Position numbers and translations under genes: made by a program. A stretch of 64,000 nt of DNA from CAJXMH01 sp964001305 (lineage in GTDB: Bacteria > Bacteroidota > Bacteroidia > Flavobacteriales_E > Vicingaceae): assembly GCA_964001305.1 (NCBI GenBank), contig CAXFAI010000001.1:1-64000 (forward strand), read 5' to 3'. The notes under the pieces were generated by a model. That model saw nothing but the letters and a program-made list of their open reading frames with translations. It made no database searches and was not told the origin of the DNA. Positions 55,547 through 64,000 of the stretch are shown one piece after another. Within the stretch, counting starts at the first letter, position 1. Each line of letters starts with the position of its first letter.

Positions 55547-56893
55547 ATGAAACATCTAGTCTGTTGGCTGTTTTTACTCTCCTTTCTAGCAGGGAAAGCC
55601 CAAATTTTAAGTGAATCTCAAATTGAAGCAAAGCAACTTAGCGCACTAAAAGATCAAAGCAATGCTATTAGTTCTCAACTGATTGAAGCCTTAAATGGTA
55701 ATGACTACAATAAAATGGAAGTGTTATTTAGTCCTAAATTAAAAGAGGCTTTAACGGAAAAGAAAATTTTTGGATTATGGCAAAGTTTAAATGAGCAACA
55801 CAATGGTTTTGAGAAAACATTGAACTTTAAAATAAAATTAACGGCCGAACATACTTACCTACTAGCAGGAATACTATTTCAAGATGAAACGAAACTGGAT
55901 TTACAATACACTTTAAATGAAGAAAATGAAGTAAATAGTTTGCGAATTATTCCTTATTCTAATCCCAATGAGTGGAATCCACCATCTTATTCGGTATTAG
56001 ATCAAATAGAAACCAAAGCGATAAAAATTGGCACTAATTCTCCCCTACTCGCTGAGTTAGTGAGTCCTGCATCAAAAAAGTCAAGCTCAATTGTGATTAT
56101 GGTTCATGGTTCTGGTCCTAACGACATGGACGAAAGCTTAGGACCCAATAAACTATTTAAAGATTTAGCGTATGGTTTAGCTACAAATGGCATTTCAAGT
56201 ATAAGATACAACAAGCGTTCTTTTGATTACCAAAATGACATGGCCAAACGCATGAATGAAATTGATTTTAACGATATTGTTGTAAATGATGCACGAATAG
56301 CCATCAAAGAAGCCAAATCTTTAGGATATCAAAAGGTATTCTTATTAGGACATAGCCTTGGAGGGCATTTAGCCCCTAGAATTGTCGATGGTTTATCCCT
56401 TTCAGGTGTAATTATAATGGCCGGAAATTCAAGCCCTTTGCAAGATTTATTACTACCTCAATTTGAGTACTTGATGGAGAATGACCCAAATACACCAATC
56501 ACAGAGTTTCAATTGAATATACTAAAGACACAAATAGACAATTTAGCAAAAGGTGAATTTGACGAAAACACAGTTGGCCCTTTGTTACCGCTTAGCTTAC
56601 CTGGGAAATTTTGGTTGAGTTTGAAAGATTACAATCCTATTAAAACTGCTAGAAGTCATGATTTCCCTTATTTAATCTTAAATGGAGATAGAGACTATCA
56701 AGTGACTGTAGATGAAGCCAATCAATGGAAGAATGGCAGTAAACACGAAAAATCACAAACCATTATATACAAGGATTTAAATCACATGTTTTATGCCGGT
56801 GAAGGCTTATGCATACCAAGCGAGTATGAGGAAAAACATGAAATGAATGTAGCGGTATTAAAAGACATTAGTTCTTGGATTAAGAGTTTATAA
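55547..56893 (+). CDS. Exported alpha/beta hydrolase with DUF3887-like N domain
   Basis: This 448-residue protein has a signal peptide at 1-19 (ends GKAQ). Residues about 30-140 resemble DUF3887, an N-terminal module of secreted hydrolases. The hydrolase fold follows: oxyanion loop VHGSGPND at 186-193, nucleophile elbow GHSLGGH with Ser270, acid near D381/D383 (NGDRDYQV), and His413 (LNHMF). The 194-residue gap after the first strand is typical of esterases related to BAAT/FrsA. It cleaves an ester or amide in the periplasm; the substrate is unknown. The next gene starts 1 bp after its stop. Confidence 0.85.
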   Translation: MKHLVCWLFLLSFLAGKAQILSESQIEAKQLSALKDQSNAISSQLIEALNGNDYNKMEVLFSPKLKEALTEKKIFGLWQSLNEQHNGFEKTLNFKIKLTAEHTYLLAGILFQDETKLDLQYTLNEENEVNSLRIIPYSNPNEWNPPSYSVLDQIETKAIKIGTNSPLLAELVSPASKKSSSIVIMVHGSGPNDMDESLGPNKLFKDLAYGLATNGISSIRYNKRSFDYQNDMAKRMNEIDFNDIVVNDARIAIKEAKSLGYQKVFLLGHSLGGHLAPRIVDGLSLSGVIIMAGNSSPLQDLLLPQFEYLMENDPNTPITEFQLNILKTQIDNLAKGEFDENTVGPLLPLSLPGKFWLSLKDYNPIKTARSHDFPYLILNGDRDYQVTVDEANQWKNGSKHEKSQTIIYKDLNHMFYAGEGLCIPSEYEEKHEMNVAVLKDISSWIKSL

Positions 56894-56894
56894 A

Positions 56895-58859
56895 ATGAGC
56901 AAGTTTCTCTCCAATCACTTTCCTTCATTAATTGTATTTACGCTCTTTATTGGTTTTGGAAGTCTTTATTTGTTTTCCAACTACATGGACACTTATCCGA
57001 GCTATGTTCATGCTTGGACGCAAACTGACCGCTTAGCTTTAGCACAGAACTTTCAAGGAAATGGATTTGACTTGTTTCATCCTGCCACTTATAATTTGCT
57101 TACCAAGGATGGAATAACTCAAGTAGACTTCCCAATTCACGATTATTTAGTAGCTGTAATTTCTGCTACGTTTAAAACAAATGTCGTAAGCACTTTTAGA
57201 TGGTACAATCTAGTATATAGCATACTTGGAATGTTCTTTTTTTATAGAACCATATTACTTTTAACTCAATCACCGAAAAGAGCTGTTTTTGCAAGCATAT
57301 TTCTTTTCACACTGCCCTTCTATACTTATTATGCAAATGGGTTTTTACCCAGTATACCATCCTTTTCAAATTTTCTAATCGGAATTTACTTTTTATGTCT
57401 TTACAAAGAAAATGCAAGTTCTTCGAAACTACTATATGCCGTTTTCTTTCTTTGTTTGGCAGCTTTAAGTCGTATTCCCTTTGTAATTTTCTTATTTGCC
57501 TTAATTGGCGAAGCATTCTTAGCTAAATTTCATTCTAAAAAAGGAAGCTGGAATCAATTGATCTATCCACTAATTGGTCTAATTCCGATAGTAGCCTATT
57601 ACTTTTACAATAAGCACTTGTCCAATACATATGGTAGCATGTTTTTAAGCGAGCTATTGTATATTGATAGTCTATCGAGCTTAAAACACATTATTTATAA
57701 GGCTTGGGACAGGTGGAGCAATCAACTGTTTAGTCCATTCCATTATTTGACTTTACTGATTTTTTCCGTCCTTTATTTCAAAACCAGATCTAAAAAATCA
57801 AGTCCTTGGAAAGTTTATTTTCTAATTAGCAGTTTGGGAGTATTTGCCTTTTTTATAGCAATGGGACAGCAATTAATTGATCATGATTATTACTATATCG
57901 ACATTTTACTTCCCATTTTAGTTATTGGGCTCATCATTAATGTTCCAGCTATTCAATTTCCAAAGAAGTATTACACCGCTTTAGGTACCTTATTTCTCAT
58001 CTTTAGTTTTTACTTTTTCAGTTATGGAAAGCAGACCCTTGATAAAAGGTACACACCGCCTTATGATGACCGAATCGAGTATGCTTATCGTGCTTATCAA
58101 AACAGTAAAATTGATTTAGCCAATTGGGGAATAACCCAAGAAGATACATTACTAGTTTTAGATGCCGTTACCACCAACATGCCTTTTACTATTTGGGGTA
58201 ACAAGGGTTACACCTTGCTTAATAGCAGTGAAGATGCTGTTCGTGAATCCTTTAAAAATGATTTTGATTATGTGGTTTTACTGGATTCAAATTTTGTGAG
58301 TGGAACTTGGGTCGATTTTCCAAGAATCATTAATCATCTTGATTTAGTAGCTAAAAACAATCAAATAGGGGTTTACAAAAAATCTGTTGATACCAATCAG
58401 GTTTCTTTCTTTCAAAACTTGGTCCATTTCGGAACCGCTGATTTTGACCAAGTCATTGAGTTAGATTCTAATGCAACAGCTTGGATGAATACTAAACAAG
58501 TAGATACAACACATGGATTAAGCTACTACACTCCTAAAAACTATGAATACTTTTTAAGTTCAACAATTTCGCTAAACCAAATTGACTCAGGTAAGCCTTT
58601 AGAAGTATTGGTTCATGCCTCCTACTTTAGCCCAATTGATACTACTAAGGTTCAATTAATCATGAGTCATGGAATTTACTATGGAGCACATTACCTTGAA
58701 TCTCAAATTATAGCAGTTGGAGAATGGCAAGATTATTTATATCGCTTTCGAATTCCTTCAGAAAAGTTAGACGCAAATAAGCCTTTAAAACTATATTATT
58801 GGAATCCGCATAAGCAAGAATTGTACATCGATGATCTAAATATTTTAATTTATCAATAA
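56895..58859 (+). CDS. GT39-like membrane glycosyltransferase
   Basis: This 654-residue protein has about 10-11 transmembrane helices in the first 380 residues and a C-terminal soluble region of about 270 residues with a beta-sandwich character. The first loop between helix 1 and 2 has the DR pattern (HAWTQTDRLALAQNF) with the catalytic Asp typical of GT-C transferases such as ArnT/PMT (GT39). These move a sugar from a lipid carrier to an acceptor on the periplasmic side. It lies 1 bp after the hydrolase gene and 9 bp before the YhdH-like gene. The acceptor is unknown. Confidence 0.72.
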   Translation: MSKFLSNHFPSLIVFTLFIGFGSLYLFSNYMDTYPSYVHAWTQTDRLALAQNFQGNGFDLFHPATYNLLTKDGITQVDFPIHDYLVAVISATFKTNVVSTFRWYNLVYSILGMFFFYRTILLLTQSPKRAVFASIFLFTLPFYTYYANGFLPSIPSFSNFLIGIYFLCLYKENASSSKLLYAVFFLCLAALSRIPFVIFLFALIGEAFLAKFHSKKGSWNQLIYPLIGLIPIVAYYFYNKHLSNTYGSMFLSELLYIDSLSSLKHIIYKAWDRWSNQLFSPFHYLTLLIFSVLYFKTRSKKSSPWKVYFLISSLGVFAFFIAMGQQLIDHDYYYIDILLPILVIGLIINVPAIQFPKKYYTALGTLFLIFSFYFFSYGKQTLDKRYTPPYDDRIEYAYRAYQNSKIDLANWGITQEDTLLVLDAVTTNMPFTIWGNKGYTLLNSSEDAVRESFKNDFDYVVLLDSNFVSGTWVDFPRIINHLDLVAKNNQIGVYKKSVDTNQVSFFQNLVHFGTADFDQVIELDSNATAWMNTKQVDTTHGLSYYTPKNYEYFLSSTISLNQIDSGKPLEVLVHASYFSPIDTTKVQLIMSHGIYYGAHYLESQIIAVGEWQDYLYRFRIPSEKLDANKPLKLYYWNPHKQELYIDDLNILIYQ

Positions 58860-58868
58860 ATAGTAAAT

Positions 58869-59858
58869 ATGAATTATAAAGCATTTGTAGTAAGAGAAAA
58901 TGAAGATGGCACTTTTAAGCGATCCATTGAAACGAAGTCAATAGACGATTTACCTCAAGGCGAAGTTTTAATTCGAGTTAAATACGCCGCTTTAAATTAT
59001 AAAGATGCACTTTCAGCTTCTGGCCATAAAGGAATTAGCAAAACCTACCCGCACACACCCGGTGTGGATGCAGTAGGTGAAGTTGTCAATTGCTCTACTT
59101 CAGAATTTCAAGAAGGAGACAAAGTTATTGTCACGTCTTATGATTTTGGAATGAATACATCAGGAGGATTTCAAGAATATATACGAGTTCCTGCTGCTTG
59201 GCCTGTGAAACTCCCTGAATCAATGAGTATGGAAGAAAGCATGATTTTGGGAACTGGAGGTTTTACGGCTGCCCTATCTTTATATAAGATGGAACAATGT
59301 GGACAAACACCTGAAATGGGACCGATTTTGGTAACTGGCTCAACAGGCGGTGTTGGTAGTATGGCAGTGGCTATTTTAGCTTTAAATGGCTATGAAGTGA
59401 TAGCAGCAACGGGAAAAGTAGAAGAACATGAGTACTTAAAAAAATTAGGTGCTACATCAATAGTTAGTCGTGAAGATGTTAATGATGAAAGCGGTAGACC
59501 TCTATTAAGACCCAAATGGGCAGGCGCTATTGACACAATTGGAGATAACACCCTAGCAACTTGTATAAAAGCTTGTGGCCGAAATGGTAGTGTTGCGGTT
59601 TGTGGCTTGGTTGCATCACCTAATCTAAATACAACGGTTTATCCATTAATTTTAAATGGTGTTAATATTTTAGGAATTGAAACAGCAGAGACGCCTAGAA
59701 ACATCAGACTAAAAATTTGGGAATTACTAGCCAATGAGTGGAAACCAAAAGCACATCTAGAAAGTATTAAAAACATCATCTCTTTAAATGAGTTAGAAAC
59801 CGCTATTGACGCCATGTTAAACGGAAAGTCAAAGGGAAGAACACTCATAAAAATGTAA
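58869..59858 (+). CDS. YhdH/YhfP-family quinone oxidoreductase (AcuI-like)
   Basis: This 329-residue zinc-free MDR enzyme begins KAFVVRENEDGTF, typical of YhdH. The core includes ALNYKDALSASGHKG (40-54), PGVDAVGEV (64-72), GTGGFTAALSLYKME (128-142), and the NAD(P)H site VTGSTGGVGSMA at 155-166. The family includes acrylyl-CoA reductase (AcuI) and is related to a cofactor-linked quinone reductase; which applies is open. The spacing (9 bp) from the GT39-like gene suggests cotranscription. It ends 80 bp before the fasciclin gene. Confidence 0.9.
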   Translation: MNYKAFVVRENEDGTFKRSIETKSIDDLPQGEVLIRVKYAALNYKDALSASGHKGISKTYPHTPGVDAVGEVVNCSTSEFQEGDKVIVTSYDFGMNTSGGFQEYIRVPAAWPVKLPESMSMEESMILGTGGFTAALSLYKMEQCGQTPEMGPILVTGSTGGVGSMAVAILALNGYEVIAATGKVEEHEYLKKLGATSIVSREDVNDESGRPLLRPKWAGAIDTIGDNTLATCIKACGRNGSVAVCGLVASPNLNTTVYPLILNGVNILGIETAETPRNIRLKIWELLANEWKPKAHLESIKNIISLNELETAIDAMLNGKSKGRTLIKM

Positions 59859-59938
59859 TATCTGTTTAATTTATCTATAAAAACATTAAACAATAATGTC
59901 GTTGTGCGTGTTTGAACTCCAAACCAAAATAAATAATC

Positions 59939-60913
59939 ATGAAAAATTTAAAACTATTACCCTTTTTATTAATAGGATTCAGTCTAACATTTGCATCCTG
60001 CAGCGATGATGATGACGATGATGTTGCTATAGTTACACCAACGCAGAATAATAATCAACAACAAAACATTGCCGAAATAGCAATTGAAAATGATCAAACA
60101 GATAGCTTAGTTGTTGCTCTCACTCATGCAGAATTAGTTTCAACATTTCAAGGATCAGGGAATTTTACGGTTTTTGCTCCTACCAATATGGCTTTTGCTA
60201 ACTACATTGCCAATACATCAGGTGTGAATAAGATTACCGACATCAATAAAAATGATCTTAAAAATGTGCTTCTTTATCATGTATTGAATACTGAAGAAAA
60301 GGCGATGAATTTGAGTGATAATATCTACTTAAATACATTGAATACACAAGCACCTAAAAATGAATCTACAGTCCTAAAAATAAATACCACAAACGGTGTA
60401 ATGGTTAATAATATGGCAACTGTTACAACCGCCGACGTAGATGCTTCTAATGGAGTTATTCACCTAATTAATTCCGTTATTGCACCAAGAAATGTGGTTG
60501 AAATTGCATCTAATGATAATCGTTTTGATAGTTTAGTTGTAGCTCTTGGTGCATCTTCAGCAAATTTAGTTACTACCTTATCAGGTAGTGGACCATTTAC
60601 TGTTTTCGCACCAACCAATCAAGCCTTCGTGGATTTATTAGCAACGAATACCTCTTGGAATCAAATTGCAGATATTCCTGATACTGTTTTAACTCCAACA
60701 CTTCAATATCATGTGCTTAATCAAAACAATCAGTCTTCGGAGCTAAGGGATAATGCTGTATTAAATACCTTAGGAAGTGGGATGTTAACCGTAGATTTAA
60801 GTAATGGCGCTAAATTAGAAAGTAGTTCAAACCAATCGGTAAATATTATAATTACTGATGTGCAAGGAACCAATGGTGTAATTCATGCAATCGATGCAGT
60901 TCTTTTAAGATAA
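59939..60913 (+). CDS. Fasciclin (FAS1) domain lipoprotein, two domains
   Basis: This 324-residue protein has a lipobox FASC (Cys21) followed by a run of Asp (DDDDDD). Two FAS1 domains cover about 43-185 and 187-324, each with the H1 motif TVFAPTN and the H2 motif VIHLI/VIHAID (NGVIHLINSVI, NGVIHAIDAVL). FAS1 proteins mediate adhesion to other cells or matrix. It is lipid-anchored, probably outward facing on the outer membrane, since the Asp run after Cys is a surface export signal in this phylum. A terminator at 60933 follows. Confidence 0.93.
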   Translation: MKNLKLLPFLLIGFSLTFASCSDDDDDDVAIVTPTQNNNQQQNIAEIAIENDQTDSLVVALTHAELVSTFQGSGNFTVFAPTNMAFANYIANTSGVNKITDINKNDLKNVLLYHVLNTEEKAMNLSDNIYLNTLNTQAPKNESTVLKINTTNGVMVNNMATVTTADVDASNGVIHLINSVIAPRNVVEIASNDNRFDSLVVALGASSANLVTTLSGSGPFTVFAPTNQAFVDLLATNTSWNQIADIPDTVLTPTLQYHVLNQNNQSSELRDNAVLNTLGSGMLTVDLSNGAKLESSSNQSVNIIITDVQGTNGVIHAIDAVLLR

Positions 60914-60932
60914 TTCAACTTTCTTTAAAATT

Positions 60933-60958
60933 AAAAAGGCACCAAATGGTGCCTTTTT
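60933..60958. terminator. Bidirectional intrinsic terminator
   Basis: AAAAAGGCACC / GGTGCCTTTTT, an 11-bp perfect stem with a 4-nt loop and T tracts on both strands, lies between convergent genes ending at 60913 and 60986. Confidence 0.9.
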
Positions 60959-60985
60959 TTTATTCCTAATCTTTTACGAATTAGC

Positions 60986-63064
60986 TTACTCAACTTTAAA
61001 TAAATCTGCTTCAAAGCTTGGGTTCAATTTCACATCAACCACTTTAATCTTCATAAGCTGTGGACCTGCAGTTTGCTCTATAGAATATGGGTACATGATA
61101 TCACCTACTTTTTGATAGTCGCTCAAAACGGTAGTTTGTGGAAAGTTTCCTTGGGGTGTTTCCATAACTTTCATAGATTGAATCAACAAACCACTCTCTA
61201 CTGCATAATAATTGGTTTGTTTCTCCCCATTTGGCTTTACAATTTCTATCGCATAGGCTTTTTCACCGCCTATTTGGTCTATTCCTTTCAGTGTTAAAAT
61301 GTATCCCTCTTCAGTATATGATAACTCAGGGAAAATAATGGACTCATACTTCATGTTCTCTAATTGTTCTTCATCCATCATTTGAGAACCTTGCATGCTT
61401 GATACTTGTCCTTTCTTTCCATCATAAACTTGTTTTTGAAATGTCATTCCATTTCCTTTTACTTCAGAAAGATACTCTCCATTTTTACCAGTATAACTTG
61501 TAATACTAAGTTCCATACCTTGCATATTGGTGGCCATATCTACTTGAATACTCTTCACTTTTTTAAGATTCTCAGTCCCACCAATGCTTGAAAGGTAATC
61601 TTCAATCACACTTTCAGCACTCACTCCTTCAGGGGCTGCTGTCATGGTCGTTTCTTCAACTGGATTTCCAAAAGAATCAAAGAATAAAAGCTCATTACTC
61701 ATTCCCAATGCTTTTACTTTATCAGCTACTTCTTCCTGATTTCCAACAATCAACATATAGCCATTTTGCGGTTTTATGTATTTCTTAGAAATCATTTTAA
61801 CATCGTCTAAAGTAATTTCAGAAAGTCGCTTTAAATAATTTGCATAATAATCACTTGGCAAATTGTACCTTTCTGTATTTAAAGCAAAGCGTGCTTTGGT
61901 TTGTGGATTTTCTAAGCTATATGAGAAAACGCCTGTTCTATAATTTTGAATCGTAGTCAATTCATCTTGAGAAACGTCACCAGAAATCATTGCTCCAATT
62001 TCTTTCATCATTTCAGTTAGCGCACTATCGGTCACTTCATTTCTCACTTTTGCTGAGGCATTAAAATAACCAACTATTTCATCAGAAGAAATGCTAGATC
62101 TAGCACCATATGTATATGCATGCTCTTCCCTAAGGTTTAAATTTAATTTAGAAATAAATCCACCACCTAATATACCATTAGTTATAGAAGCAGGAATATC
62201 ATCTGTAGAGCCTGGCTTTAAATCTATACTATTGAATACAGAAATAACAGATTGTACAGCACCTGGCTTGTTCACAAAAGCCACTTTTAAGTTACTGGGT
62301 TGTTCAGGCATTTCGTAGTTAAAGCTTGGTACCTCCCCTTTTTCCCAAGTACCAAAGTATTTTGTAACTAGCTTTTTAGCTTCTTTTAAAGTGATATCAC
62401 CAACAACAGCCATGTATGAAACATTAGGCTTGTAGTATGTATTATAATAATTAGAAACATCTTCTAAACCAATGTTATCAACGGACTCCTCCGTCATTAT
62501 TTCTCCATAAGGATGATCTTTACCATACAACAACACATTTCTAACATTATTAGCAATGGCATCTGGATCATCTTTCTCAGCTTGAATACCTGATATATAT
62601 TGTTTCTTAAGCTTAGCTAGTTCTTCCTCATTAAACTTGGCATTCATTACAACATCAGCCATAAGTTCCAATAGCTTTGTTTGATGCTTTTTCAGTGAAG
62701 CACCATAAACAGATGTTGCAGAAGTATTTAAAGTTGCACCAATAAAATCAACCGCAAAATTGATTTCATCCTTTGTTTTGGTTTCAGTCCCTTTTGTCAT
62801 AAGGGCACCTGCTAATTCGGAAGTCCCTGCCTTTTTTCCTTCTTTCAAAGGATCAATATCTAAGACCAATGAATAAGCAACACGTGGCAATTTGTGATTC
62901 TCAACCACAAATACTTTTAATCCATTGTCTAATGTAAAGGATTTAGTTTCTCCCAACTCAACTTTTGGAGCAGGTCCTGGTTCAGGCATTTTACTTCTAT
63001 CAACTTGAGCAAAGGCAAGGCCACTAATCAAAATGGCCGTTAGGCTTATATATAGTTTTTTCAT
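60986..63064 (-). CDS. M16-family peptidase subunit lacking the HxxEH site
   Basis: This 692-residue exported protein has a signal peptide at 1-20 (ends AFAQ). It has the M16B fold (VFVVENHKLPRVAYSLVLDID, then VAVVGDITLKEAKKLV), but where the zinc site should be (HFLEH) it has AGTSELAGALMTKG, so it is the non-catalytic subunit. The second half (about 480-692) is a lipocalin-like outer-membrane-associated domain with no named family. The active partner (63088) lies 23 bp upstream. The two probably form a periplasmic heterodimer, as is common in Bacteroidota. Confidence 0.88.
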   Translation of the reverse strand: MKKLYISLTAILISGLAFAQVDRSKMPEPGPAPKVELGETKSFTLDNGLKVFVVENHKLPRVAYSLVLDIDPLKEGKKAGTSELAGALMTKGTETKTKDEINFAVDFIGATLNTSATSVYGASLKKHQTKLLELMADVVMNAKFNEEELAKLKKQYISGIQAEKDDPDAIANNVRNVLLYGKDHPYGEIMTEESVDNIGLEDVSNYYNTYYKPNVSYMAVVGDITLKEAKKLVTKYFGTWEKGEVPSFNYEMPEQPSNLKVAFVNKPGAVQSVISVFNSIDLKPGSTDDIPASITNGILGGGFISKLNLNLREEHAYTYGARSSISSDEIVGYFNASAKVRNEVTDSALTEMMKEIGAMISGDVSQDELTTIQNYRTGVFSYSLENPQTKARFALNTERYNLPSDYYANYLKRLSEITLDDVKMISKKYIKPQNGYMLIVGNQEEVADKVKALGMSNELLFFDSFGNPVEETTMTAAPEGVSAESVIEDYLSSIGGTENLKKVKSIQVDMATNMQGMELSITSYTGKNGEYLSEVKGNGMTFQKQVYDGKKGQVSSMQGSQMMDEEQLENMKYESIIFPELSYTEEGYILTLKGIDQIGGEKAYAIEIVKPNGEKQTNYYAVESGLLIQSMKVMETPQGNFPQTTVLSDYQKVGDIMYPYSIEQTAGPQLMKIKVVDVKLNPSFEADLFKVE

Positions 63065-63087
63065 AATTTCTATCTATTATTTTTTGA

Positions 63088-64000
63088 TTATTGAGCTTGT
63101 TCTGATTTAGGTAAGTAATGTAATACAACTCGGTTTTCTTTATTTAAAAACTTTTTAGCTGCATTCTGAATATCTTCTCTACTAACATTCATATATCGTT
63201 CGATTTCGGTATTCACCAAATTAGCATCACCATAATAAACGTGGTAATTCGCTAAGTTTTCAGCTAATCCTCTAACACTTGAGTTACTACTAATGAAATC
63301 GTTCTCAACTTGATTACGAAGCTTTTGAAATTCTTCTTCAGAGATTAGTTCTTTTTGAACTCTTTCAATTTCCACATCCATAGCTGATTCAAGCTCTAGA
63401 ATTGGAACACCCATATTGGCAATTCCAAACATTAATGCTAAACCCGGATCTTCTGTTGGTAAAGGAAAAGCACCTACATAAACAGCCTTTTCTTTTTCAT
63501 CTTTAATTACTTTATTAAATCTTGAACTCTCCCCTTGTGAAAGCAATTGTGCCAACATACTCATGGCATAAAATTCCTTTTCGCCTTGAGCAGGTGTGTG
63601 ATAACCCATTACAACAGCTGGCAGTTGAATATTATCGTAAACCGTGTCTCTTACTTCAGCCGTCTTTTTAGGCTCTTCAATATCAGGTCTTGGAATTGGT
63701 TTAGTTCCCTTTGGAATACTTCCGAAATATTCCTCTATCCATTTTTTGGTTTCTGGAATTGACAAATCACCGGCAATTGATAAAGTTGCATTATTTGGCA
63801 CATAGAAAGTTTTATAGAACTCCATAAACTCTTCCAACTTCGCTTGATTGATGTATTCTGCAGAACCAATTGGAGTCCATCGGTATGGATGCTCTTTAAA
63901 TGCATGACTAAACATTTCAGGCAAAATGGTTCCATATGGAGTATTTTCATTACGTTGTTTTAATTCTTCTTTTACAACACCTCTCTGAGTTTCAACACCA
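63088..64000 (-). CDS. M16-family peptidase, probable catalytic subunit, partial
   Basis: Only the last 304 codons lie in the window; the frame is open to the right edge, and the TTG within GTILPEMF is not the true start. Residues read RGVVKEELKQRNENTPYG (around the downstream zinc-ligand Glu in M16: V-V-K-E-E-L), then HPYRWTPIGSAEYI and NNATLSIAGDLSIPETKKWI. The HxxEH part is outside the window, so activity is inferred from the partner and the RGVVKEE block. The stop is 23 bp before the 60986 gene. Confidence 0.85.
   Translation of the reverse strand, partial: GVETQRGVVKEELKQRNENTPYGTILPEMFSHAFKEHPYRWTPIGSAEYINQAKLEEFMEFYKTFYVPNNATLSIAGDLSIPETKKWIEEYFGSIPKGTKPIPRPDIEEPKKTAEVRDTVYDNIQLPAVVMGYHTPAQGEKEFYAMSMLAQLLSQGESSRFNKVIKDEKEKAVYVGAFPLPTEDPGLALMFGIANMGVPILELESAMDVEIERVQKELISEEEFQKLRNQVENDFISSNSSVRGLAENLANYHVYYGDANLVNTEIERYMNVSREDIQNAAKKFLNKENRVVLHYLPKSEQAQ

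Overview
The window is an AT-rich piece of a chromosome from the phylum Bacteroidota, most likely a marine-type Flavobacteriales relative. The evidence is six secreted proteins ending in type A C-terminal sorting domains of the type IX secretion system (T9SS), a BT4734/VirE_N-type protein, SpvB/RHS and GloVer proteins typical of the phylum, and promoter -7 boxes of the TAnnTTTG kind. I saw no rRNA, tRNA, CRISPR array or intact insertion sequence.

Layout. 1-2.3 kb is an accessory patch. A reverse transcriptase (RT) gene runs off the left edge on the minus strand. It is divergent from a BT4734-like/PriCT_2-like gene across a 217-bp gap that holds a 12-bp inverted repeat. 2.5-13.1 kb is dominated by three large T9SS-exported adhesin- or sensor-like proteins and one shortened GloVer propeller gene. 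13.2-20.1 kb holds an outer-membrane protein, a TolB-like/TPR/AraC regulator, a secreted protein of unknown function, an M48 protease and a 2OG-Fe(II) oxygenase. 20.2-30.4 kb holds a 2075-residue SpvB/FG-GAP/RHS protein, two tandem aegerolysin-like genes each preceded by the same hairpin, and a four-gene operon with a LuxR-type response regulator, a histidine kinase, a separate 7-TM protein and an unknown protein.

30.9-35.3 kb has two more T9SS proteins, one with seven Cys-containing repeats. 35.4-37.9 kb is a Kef-type antiporter with its flavodoxin-fold partner. 38.0-46.0 kb is a marR-MFP-RND-TolC efflux operon with a palindromic operator. A T9SS gene sits just behind tolC and is flanked by two 87-bp copies of the tolC 3' end. 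46.2-64 kb is mostly core-like: unknown exported proteins, a small-molecule kinase, a DUF3820 protein, a glycerophosphodiesterase, BipA/TypA, an alpha/beta hydrolase, a GT39-like membrane protein, a YhdH-type oxidoreductase, a two-FAS1 lipoprotein and a pair of M16 peptidases, the second running off the right edge.

The parts most worth a second look are the RT gene with its bounded leader, the duplicated aegerolysin/hairpin units next to the RHS protein and a split sensor operon, and the T9SS gene inserted at the tolC tail with mostly synonymous divergence between the flanking copies.
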